Assembly: GCA_903888515.1 (NCBI GenBank)
Contig: CAISTY010000231.1
Location: forward strand, 22,461-86,460
DNA from: Akkermansiaceae bacterium
Lineage (GTDB): Bacteria > Verrucomicrobiota > Verrucomicrobiia > Verrucomicrobiales > Akkermansiaceae
DNA: 64,000 bases
Reading direction: 5' to 3'
Made by a program: the position numbers and the translations under genes. Shown piece after piece: positions 9,163-15,677 of the stretch. The notes under the pieces were generated by a model. That model did no database searches. It saw nothing but the letters and a program-made list of their open reading frames with translations, and was not told the DNA's origin. Each line of letters opens with the position of its first letter. Position 1 is the first letter of the stretch.

Positions 9163-9873
9163 ATGGGTCCTGATGATCATGCTTGCTTGCCGGTGCCAAA
9201 ACCCATGCTTGCCGCCATGTTCCTGATCTTGCAATCGGCCCGACCGAGCGGTCTTTCCCGCTGGCGGGGGGCGCAGGCATCATCCCGGGCGTTGTGCCTC
9301 CTTGGCCTGTTGCTGGTGGCCCTGCCGTGCCACGCCCAGGACATCGAACCGCGCCGCTGGAGCCACCTGCCGCTCGACACCAACTTCCTCGGGGTCGGCT
9401 ACGCCTACACTTCCGGAGACATCTTCCTCAACCCGGTGCTGCAAATCGAGGATGGCAAGTTCGACCTCGATACCTATGCTTTGAACTCATCTATAACTTC
9501 ACCCCGGGCCTGTGGCTCAGTGCCAGCATGGGCTATTTCTTCGGCGGCGAATCCACCATCGACGGCACATCCTCGGATGACCGCCAAAGCGACCTCGGCT
9601 GGGCGCTTTCCATGGGTATCCCGATCACCCGCAACTTCGGCGTGAAACTCACCTGCTGAGCAGTCCCTGGGTTGGAATACATTCAGTTAGCCGCAAAGAG
9701 GCACAGAAACCACAAAAAATGAATACCATCAGGCTTATTGCGTATCTTGCGCATTTTTGCGGCAAAAAATACTGTAGGGCAAACCAAGAACTCACCTATA
9801 TCGGCATCCGGACCCTAACGAATACCGGTAGCGATACCGATACCTTGGCGCTCGGCTGTTCCGTGATGTGGTA
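9163..9873 (+). pseudogene. second MetA-type outer-membrane gene, deleted and interrupted
   Basis: Almost the same DNA as 6051-7022, with the signal peptide end (ALPCHAQDIEPRRW) and the first barrel strands intact to about 9480. Then about 450 bases present in the intact copy (roughly 6323-6775) are missing, which shifts the frame; the homologous frame resumes at about 9485 with LIYNFTPGLWLSAS. At 9655 a dispersed repeat of about 140 bases interrupts the last strands; the original ending (YIGIRTLTN...) resumes at 9798 and finishes at the stop 9871-9873. Two independent lesions make this a clear pseudogene. Confidence 0.9.
9656..9797. mobile_element. dispersed repeat, copy 2, inserted in the MetA-type pseudogene
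   Basis: The two conserved blocks of the repeat at 768-960 recur here with a shorter 17-base spacer. The insertion splits a coding sequence whose uninterrupted form is known from 6051-7022, so its ends can be read. The nine bases AACTCACCT occur at 9646-9654 and again at 9789-9797, as expected for a target-site duplication. The first six of them also occur in copy 1 at the repeat's right end, so the true duplication may be as short as 3 bases. No transposase is encoded. Confidence 0.7.
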
Positions 9874-9954
9874 GCGACTTGCATTTTTTCATGCTTGAAA
9901 AAAACCTCACTGAGGCCAACATCGTCATCGCCTAACCGAAAACATCTCCCTATT

Positions 9955-10743
9955 ATGAAACACAACACCACATCAATCGCAGCGCACCTCATCCCCGCCG
10001 CTCTCTGTGCCGCCCCGCTGCTCGCCAGCGCCGGACAAACCGTCGCCGAACCCATCATCACCGCTCCGGCACCCAATCCATGGGAATTCCGCATCACCCC
10101 CCTCTACAGTTGGCTCACCGCGCTTGACGGCACCACCGGACCGGATGTCTTGCCCGCCAATGTGGATGAGAGCTTCAGCGACATCCTCGACGTGCTCAAA
10201 ATGTATGCCTCTCTACAAATGGAAGCCCGCTACGACCGCTGGGGCTTCCTCGCCGACGGTTTCTATGCGTGTCTGGGCACATCCGCACAATCTACTGGAC
10301 CGTTGCGCGAGAATGTCAACCTGAGCCTCAAACAATTCCTCGGAGAATTCGAGGTTCTCTACCGGGTTTCCGAAACCCCTACACACTTCCTCGACGTGTA
10401 TGCGGGTGTGCGCTATAATTCGCTCAAGCTCGATCTCGATGTCACGGGACCGTTCAGCCGCTCGGCATCACCTGAAAAGAGCTGGGTCGATCCCATCGTC
10501 GGTCTCCGTGGCCAGTGGAACATCAATGACCGCTGGTATCTTGCCGGCAAAGGAGACATCGGCGGTTTCGGAGTTAACTCGGATTTCACCTGGAACCTTC
10601 AGGCAACCGTCGGCTACAACTTTACCAAAAATTTCTCTACCGAGGTTGGCTATCGCTACTTTGATACCAACTACGACCAAGGTGGATTCACCTATGACAT
10701 GGCCGAGAAAGGTGCCCTGATTAACTTCATCCTCAAGTTCTAA
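9955..10743 (+). CDS. outer-membrane beta-barrel protein (intact paralogue)
   Basis: A 262-residue exported protein: signal peptide to about residue 27 (ASAGQ), then repeated amphipathic strands with aromatic girdles, WVDPIVGLRGQW, GDIGGFGVNSDFTW and VGYRYFDTNYDQGG, ending in ILKF with the C-terminal Phe typical of BamA-assembled barrels. It is the intact partner of the nonsense-mutated gene at 7468-8232. Its place just after a MetA-type gene repeats the order seen in the first copy. Ligand unknown. The ATG at 9955 is preferred over upstream in-frame starts because the signal peptide begins there. Confidence 0.8.
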   Translation: MKHNTTSIAAHLIPAALCAAPLLASAGQTVAEPIITAPAPNPWEFRITPLYSWLTALDGTTGPDVLPANVDESFSDILDVLKMYASLQMEARYDRWGFLADGFYACLGTSAQSTGPLRENVNLSLKQFLGEFEVLYRVSETPTHFLDVYAGVRYNSLKLDLDVTGPFSRSASPEKSWVDPIVGLRGQWNINDRWYLAGKGDIGGFGVNSDFTWNLQATVGYNFTKNFSTEVGYRYFDTNYDQGGFTYDMAEKGALINFILKF

Positions 10744-10967
10744 CAATAAATGTCCAGTTCCAGATTCACGGTTTTCACCCCGTCATCGAGAAACAAGGCG
10801 GAAGCGCCGATGGCGGAGATCACCCGTTGTGACGACTCCCTAACCGCGGCATCCGGGAGACCCACCACGATGATCACCGGTTTGTCCGCGCCGCAGGCAT
10901 TGACCTCGACCTCCACTTCCTGCGCTGCCACTCCGCGCAACGCCGCTGAAAATAGACGGGTAATCAT
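10740..10967 (-). pseudogene. N-terminal remnant of ComM/YifB (Mg-chelatase-like ATPase)
   Basis: 75 residues with ITRLFSAALRGVAAQEVEVEVN, then VGLPDAAVRESSQRVISAIGAS and VKTVNLE, the unmistakable N-terminal domain of ComM/YifB, a AAA+ branch-migration helicase used in natural transformation. The protein should be about 500 residues. Here the frame ends after LDIYC, overlapping the end of the barrel gene, before the Lon-like and AAA+ parts. A separate C-terminal ComM piece lies on the opposite strand at 12707-12871. Confidence 0.85.
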
Positions 10968-11039
10968 GTGAACAGGCTAACCTGGCACATTTCCTCCACC
11001 GCCGGCAAGCGGAAAGTGACGGAAACACGCAGGCAATGG

Positions 11040-11147
11040 TCAGCTTTTCGGAAACAGGAAAGTGAATACGAAGCGGATGCCCCAATCGGGTGCGCCGGAC
11101 GGGGCCTCGGCATACCAGGTGGTGTGACTGATGGGAGTGGTGTTCAT
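11040..11147 (-). pseudogene. 35-residue remnant with WYAEAPSGAPDWGIRF
   Basis: An ATG-to-TGA frame of 35 codons containing WYAEAPSGAPDWGIRF, related to the peptide read at 1502-1555. The hydrophobic aromatic tail (RFVFTFLF) looks like a terminal beta strand. It lies among gene fragments and is probably one itself. No family recognised. Confidence 0.25.
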
Positions 11148-11282
11148 GGTGTGTTTTTGGATTTTCACAGGAGGTAATAGTGTTTTTGGATTGGGTTCGG
11201 ACTTGTGTTAGAATCTTGGTATCGTTTCGCTGGTGAAGTCACGGGCCGCCCCTGCGGACAACCCGTGCGTTTCACAATCGAA

Positions 11283-11663
11283 TCATTTCACCTGTTCGAT
11301 GTCCGGCAGTCGCCATGATTTGTCGTAGTAGGCCTCGGTCGGTCCATACCAGCGGAAGTAGGCAAACCATGCACGACCGGGAAGGGTCTGAATTCAGTTA
11401 GACTCCTTGCCAGCGGGAGCTTTGGGACCGAAGAATAGGTCAACCGATCCGTCGGTGTTGGTTTGGAGTTTCTGGACGTTCGGATTGATTTCTGCAACGT
11501 GCTGGGGTGCCTCGATGAGGGCACGCGTCTGGATGTCATAAACGGTGAGTGCCCAGAAGTCCTTGACCGGAACCTTGGCTGGCACATGCAGGCTGTAATT
11601 GTTTTCGCCCTTGAGCCAATCATCCGTTTTGTCCTTGTACTCAAGAGTGGGGAGTTCTTCGGC
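11283..11663 (-). pseudogene. C-terminal remnant of a DUF1254/DUF1214 protein with a Trp-to-stop change
   Basis: Reading leftwards from about 11663: EELPTLEYKDKTDDWLKG, YSLHVPAKVPVKDFWALTVYD, FFGPKAPAGKESN, then TGA, then IQTLPGRAWFAYFRWYGPTEAYYDKSW to a natural stop at 11283. This is the DUF1214 domain that ends DUF1254-type proteins (normally some 450-480 residues). In relatives the residue after the Asn is Trp, so a TGG-to-TGA change stops it, and everything before about residue 350 is also gone. Such genes often accompany sulfatase, DUF2092 and MetA-type genes, fitting the decayed cluster upstream. Confidence 0.75.
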
Positions 11664-11828
11664 TCATGATTCGCTGGAATGAAGCCCGAGGCGGGTCTTG
11701 AGCTGGGAGAGTTTTAGCGCCGCATCGGCCCATTGATCAACCAGTTTGCGGAAGCGCTTAAAATTCGCCACCTCCACCCGGACCGCCGCGAGGTTCTCCC
11801 GCCGCAGGTATTCTGTTCGGCTCTTCAT
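11664..11828 (-). CDS. small basic helical ORF, possibly insertion-sequence associated
   Basis: 54 codons, ATG to TGA, with YLRRENLAAVRVEVANFKRF and DQWADAALKLSQLKTRLG. The composition (charged, helical, many Arg/Lys and Leu) resembles short accessory ORFs next to transposase genes in planctomycetes and verrucomicrobia. It is antisense to the start of the transposase fragment at 11840. It may be real, or may be part of the same dead element; function unknown. Confidence 0.4.
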   Translation of the reverse strand: MKSRTEYLRRENLAAVRVEVANFKRFRKLVDQWADAALKLSQLKTRLGLHSSES

Positions 11829-11839
11829 CTGGTGGGGGA

Positions 11840-12360
11840 TCGTCTCTCAGTTGTGTCCGGCCTTCACCAGATCCAGCACTTTTCTTTGGTTTGCCGTCGC
11901 CCTTGCCGCCACCTGCGCGCGCTCGGACTTGCGCGGCGTCACCAGCTTCGTGCGGGCGCTTGGCCTCACGGAGCGGTGCTATTGGCGATTGCTCGACATG
12001 TTCCACAGCACGGCCGTCCGGCGCGACGCATTGCCGGCCCTCTGGTCACGGTTGGTGCTGTCCCTGCTCATGCGATTCTTGTTTTGCGTCAACAACAGGA
12101 TCGTGCTGTTGGCTGACGGCATCAAGGCTCCCAAAACCGGACGCAAGATGCCGGGCGTCAAAAAGCTCCACCAGGAGAGCCAGAACAACTCCAAGCCGGA
12201 GTTCATCTTCGGCCATTCCTGTCAGGCGATCGCGGTGGTGGCCCGTGCGGCGGCGGGATTTTTCGCGGTGCCGCTGGCCTGCGCCATCCACGAGGGCGTA
12301 GTGTTCTCCAATCGCGACAAGCGTGTGGGTGAAGGCCGTTGGAAGAGCCGGTGGCCGGAC
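11840..12360 (+). pseudogene. truncated DDE transposase (IS701/DDE_5-like)
   Basis: The frame reads FVRALGLTERCYWRLLDMFHS, then LLADGIKAPKTGRKMPGVK, KLHQESQNNSKPEFIFGHS and ACAIHEGVVFSNRD. The ADGIK block (first catalytic Asp) and the GHS...HEGVV region are typical of DDE_5/IS701-like transposases. The gene loses its C-terminal half where a palindromic element begins at 12361, and its N-terminus is unclear. No terminal inverted repeats of the original insertion sequence are recognisable. It is inactive. Confidence 0.7.
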
Positions 12361-12685
12361 CCTGGTCTTTATACACATTTATTGGATCTCCGATCACCCT
12401 CTTGGTCGCGGAGCGACCGCATGATGGTAGCCGTGGGTTTCAACCCACGTTTTACGGCATTCCATGAGGGATCGCGTCGCGGAGCGACGCCTGAAACCAC
12501 GTTCGTTGTCCTGTGGCACACGCCCACATCAAGCGTCGCGACGCGACGCATCATTCATATCACCCTTGGAACCGTGGGTTGAAACCCACGGCTACCCTCC
12601 AGGGTCGCTCCGCGACCTTGGAAAACCAACCCGCGCTGAACACCAAGCGAGGAATCGCTCCCCTGAATTGTGTATAAAGATCAGG
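12361..12685. mobile_element. REPIN/MITE-like palindromic element with 17-bp terminal inverted repeats
   Basis: The ends CCTGGTCTTTATACACA (12361-12377) and TGTGTATAAAGATCAGG (12669-12685) are inverted repeats with one mismatch. Inside lies a second pair: a GGTCGC-GGA-GCGACC hairpin plus a 23-base block (12427-12449) that returns in perfect inverse at 12573-12595, each copy itself a palindrome of CGTGGGTT with AACCCACG. A further GCGTCGC-GGA-GCGACGC hairpin sits between them. The unit codes for nothing and separates the transposase fragment from the ComM fragment. The doublet of inverted palindromes is the usual form of a REPIN moved by Y1 (RAYT) transposases. Confidence 0.75.
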
Positions 12686-12706
12686 GCAGGACCGGAGGGC
12701 GGGGAA

Positions 12707-12871
12707 ATGGGGGTTGGTTTTTACGGCGATGTCAAACGCCAGTGCCGCTGCTCACCTAGGCAGATCGAACAATACCGGCAGCGCATATCTGGGCCGTTGT
12801 TAGACAGGATCGACATTTACTGCGAGCTTCCTCTGGTGGACTTCCGGGCGGCAATCCTTGTCTGGGGTTAA
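12707..12871 (+). pseudogene. C-terminal remnant of ComM/YifB
   Basis: The frame reads [22 protein letters not shown], then [18 protein letters not shown], which is the conserved late region of ComM/YifB: the Cys-rich loop, then the sensor segment [10 protein letters not shown]. It stops at 12869-12871, well short of the normal end. Its counterpart, the N-terminal piece, lies on the minus strand at 10740-10967, so at least one rearrangement beyond a simple deletion is needed. Confidence 0.8.
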
Positions 12872-14242
12872 GGGAGAACCGCCCGCACCCGGAAGAATCG
12901 CCGGGGCTCGCCCGGGGTGATCGGGATGGTGAAATGGAACAGCCCCGCTCCGGCGTCGGTGGGAGTGATCGCGATTACATCCCAGGCCCCGAGTGGCAAT
13001 GTTAGATCGGTGGTCGAGAGCAGGGTGAGGGTGGCATTCGCGTCGCTGCAAAGGACCGACATCTGCAACGACTTCTGGCCGCCTCCATTTTCGATGACCG
13101 AGGTTCCCGCCAGGCTGATGAGATCGCCGGGTGGCGTGGCCTGGGGATCCTGGATGATGGCGATGGTCTGACCTAACAAATTGATGTGGGCGGTGCGCGT
13201 CGAAGTGGTGGCGGAGTAGGAGAAACCAACGATCCCGTTGTCAACGCTGGTGATGGTCAGCCACGGTTGATCGCTGGTTGGGGCAAAAGGGACACGGAGG
13301 TTCTGGCTGGCGGGCAGCACCTGCGACAATGTCCCGCTGCCGGCGGCAAGTCCGACCACTCGCGGAGTGGGATCCACGAATGCGCGGACCTGCTCCTTGA
13401 CCGCGTAATTCATGGTGTCGGCGATATAGATATTGCCCGTGGAATCCACCGCCATGCCATCGGGATAGTTCAGCCCCGATGGCACCAATTTGGGGCTGAT
13501 GGTTTGGGTGGCCGCGTTCCACCTGCGGATATTTCGGTCATCGGTGGTGATGAAATAATGGTTGCCCGAACCATCGACGACCGCTGCGTTGTGTCGCTGG
13601 TCTGTGGCGATCCGGCTCACCTTTCCGCTACAGGCATTCCACTTCGAACTGCCACCAGGCGACGAGGTTGGCCTCCGTGCCGAGCAACGGCTGTTGGAGT
13701 TCGGCGGCCGCGAGGGCACGGTTCCAGATCCGCACATCGGCGATGCTGCCAGGCCAGTATTCACCATCGAGAGAGCCGTATTGTCGTCCGAAACGCAGGC
13801 CGGTGGATGCGGCTGGGTTGGATATGGCGGATCCCCTGTCGCCCTTCAGCACCCCATCCAGATAGAACAGGGTGTTGGTGCTGGATTTGGCGAGAGCGAA
13901 ATGATGCCAACCGCCGATGGGCATCGGGACAGCGGGATTGGGATTACTCCAAGTATCGCCGAGTCGGATGTTGTTGGAGGGATTCGTGCCGATGTAGAAT
14001 GCATTGCCCGAGCCGCCCTGGGAAATGATCTCACGGTGGAAATTCGGCGCGGCGGGGCATTCCGCCCAGAATTCGACGGTGAAATCGCCGCTGCTTGGTA
14101 TCACTCCTGCGGACGTCTCCACATAGTCGTTCACCCCATCGAAGGTCAGCCCATGGTCTGGCGCGGCTTGTGCTGGCGTGGCTGGCAGAAGGCCGAGAGC
14201 GGCGATGAAACACAGGAATCCTGATCGATGGGTCGTGGTCAT
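12868..14242 (-). pseudogene. exported LamG-NHL repeat protein, frame broken
   Basis: The 5' part (14242 to about 13630) encodes a signal peptide (ATPAQAA near residue 27) and a LamG/concanavalin-like domain: GLTFDGVNDYVETS, FTVEFWAE, GGWHHFALAKS and VRIWNRALAAAEL. After WWQFEVECL the frame stops, and the continuing sequence lies in another frame: an NHL-type piece (GLNYPDGMAVDSTGNIYIAD), a BACON-like sandwich and a C-terminal FFRVRAV tail typical of secreted verrucomicrobial proteins. A frameshift, or a deletion that removed further NHL repeats, lies near 13630. It would have been a surface or polysaccharide-binding protein. Confidence 0.75.
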
Positions 14243-14360
14243 ATTGACTTTGCAGTGGAATGTGGGAGATATGCGACTGGCTAAATACCAAGGCTGGCCC
14301 GATTTTTATTGTTATCCAACAGATGAGAAAGGAAAATATGCGGAATGGGAGATCGGCACG

Positions 14361-14681
14361 TTAGCCGATGCCCGGTTCGTTCCGAATCACTTCGCCAGCC
14401 AGGCCTGCGGAGCGGAGTTTGCGCCGGAGGTGGGCGAAGTGGACGCGGAGATAGTAGGCTTGATCGGTGGCTTTGGGTCCCCAGACTGCGTTGAGAAGGT
14501 GGGCGTGGGTAAGCACCCATCCGACCAGTTGGATCTCAAACAGGTTGGCCGAACGGAAAAGAAGTGCCGAGCACAGGATCGCTCCGACATAGACCGTGAA
14601 CATCACGGGATTGCCCCATTGGATGCGGGGCGACGCATATCGTTGAGCGCTCCTTGGAGATCCCGGCTGAAAATGCGGCAT
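14361..14681 (-). pseudogene. kdpB-kdpE fusion remnant
   Basis: A 106-codon frame joins two unrelated pieces. SPRIQWGNPVMFTVYVGAIL is the first transmembrane region of KdpB, the P-type ATPase subunit of the Kdp potassium pump. VLTHAHLLNAVWGPKATD and YYLRVHFAHLRRKL are the winged-helix output domain of KdpE, the response regulator of the same system. Everything between (most of kdpB, kdpC, sensor kdpD, receiver of kdpE) is missing. A single large deletion within a kdpB-C-D-E operon would create exactly this ORF. It is not functional as either protein. Confidence 0.75.
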
Positions 14682-14713
14682 CCTGCTTCTTTCCGGTCAG
14701 TCGCGCCGTCATC

Positions 14714-14731
14714 GTGACAGCACGCTGTCAC
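14714..14731. promoter_or_regulatory. perfect palindrome upstream of the RHH antitoxin gene
   Basis: GTGACAGC-AC-GCTGTCAC, eight-base arms around a two-base centre, ends 11 bases before the GTG start at 14743. Ribbon-helix-helix antitoxins repress their own operons by binding such palindromes, so this is a good candidate operator. No clear -10/-35 pair is obvious around it. Confidence 0.55.
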
Positions 14732-14742
14732 GCTGTAAGACT

Positions 14743-15018
14743 GTGGGCGTGACCAGAACGCAAATCCAACTCTCCGAGGAGACCTGCGCCCGTGCCAAGA
14801 AGCTGTGCGAAGCCCGCGAAATTTCCCTGGCCGAACTCGCCCGGCGTGGCATCGAATACATTCTCAGCGTCTATTCCACCGAGCAGGAGGCGAATCAGGA
14901 ATGGCATCCGCCGACACCGCGTAACCTCGGATGGATGGGACTGAGCCACGAGGAAATCAAAGCGCAGGCCCAGTTGACGAACACCGAAATCCGCCTCACC
15001 CGGCGCAAGGAGAGGTAG
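14743..15018 (+). CDS. ribbon-helix-helix antitoxin-like protein
   Basis: A 91-residue protein beginning TRTQIQLSEETCARAKKLCEAR, a short beta strand plus helix typical of RHH (MetJ/Arc-like) DNA-binding domains, followed by ISLAELARRGIEYIL. The C-terminal half (TPRNLGWMGLSHEEIK) is the region that usually wraps and inhibits a VapC toxin. It starts with GTG at 14743 or 14749; no ATG is available. It is followed after 4 bases by a VapC start that is truncated, so it is now an antitoxin without its toxin. Autoregulation via the palindrome at 14714 is likely. Confidence 0.7.
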   Translation: MGVTRTQIQLSEETCARAKKLCEAREISLAELARRGIEYILSVYSTEQEANQEWHPPTPRNLGWMGLSHEEIKAQAQLTNTEIRLTRRKER

Positions 15019-15022
15019 TCCT

Positions 15023-15214
15023 ATGCTCTCCATCGATGCCAACATCTTGCTCTACGCATTCAATACCGCTTCTCCTTGGAACGAATCCGCCGCTGCCTGG
15101 CTGACCGCGATCAAGAAGGACGAGGCCAGCCGGATGACCACTGAAGAATTGCTCGCGCTCGAACAAGAAACCCTGCTCCGGGAGGATCTCCAACGTGTCG
15201 GCCTTGCTCTATGA
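15023..15214 (+). pseudogene. VapC (PIN toxin) start fused to unrelated sequence
   Basis: Residues 1-32 (MLSIDANILLYAFN, then SPWNESAAAWL) are the beginning of a PIN-domain RNase toxin, including the first catalytic Asp in SIDAN. From about residue 33 the sequence switches to KKDEASRMTTEELLALEQETL, which is not PIN. The other three acidic residues of the active site are gone, so the toxin is dead. The junction marks a deletion that joined this gene to the neighbouring restriction-modification remnant. Confidence 0.7.
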
Positions 15215-15677
15215 TTCGAATCTGTGGGTGGCCGCACCCGACTCCGTCCTCAAACTCTGCGAAACCTTCGCCGAACACCGCGAACACTTCCGCTCGGGAA
15301 ATTACAACGAGTTCCAGCTCCGCAAACAGTTCCTCGATCCGCTCTTCGAAGCGCTGGGCTGGGACATGGCAAACTCGCAGGGCCTCGCACCGCAATACCG
15401 GGATGTCATCCATGAGGACGCCATCAAGATCGGGCCGCATGTGAAGGCTCCGGACTATGAGAGCGCTTCGAATACTGCCGATCATCTGTTGCCCTTCCGC
15501 GCCGCCGCACAAAAGCGTCAAGACCATGGTGATTTTTGGTGGGAGCTTCGCCCTTGCGATTACTACCAAGTGTTAGAGCGCGCGAAGATTGTGTTTCCGG
15601 ACATCTGCAAAGGTCCCCGCTTTCATCTCGATACTACCGGGGCATACATCCTCAAGTCCTCCAGATCTGAGTTCTGA
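15195..15677 (+). pseudogene. internally deleted type IIG restriction-modification enzyme
   Basis: The first half (LCETFAEHREHFRSGNYNEFQ, RKQFLDPLFEALGWDMAN, YRDVIHEDAIKIG, KAPDYE) matches the N-terminal nuclease region of Eco57I-like fused restriction-methyltransferases. After KAPDYE it jumps to [23 protein letters not shown] and [13 protein letters not shown], which belong to the C-terminal specificity region of the same family. The methyltransferase core (NPPY motif) is absent. About 160 codons remain of an expected 900-1000 or more. The end runs under the opposite-strand YyaL gene. Confidence 0.75.

Noticed and set aside
12361..12685. possible CRISPR array
   Set aside because: The repeats are inverted palindromes of unequal spacing, not direct repeats with regular spacers; no cas genes are present in the window.
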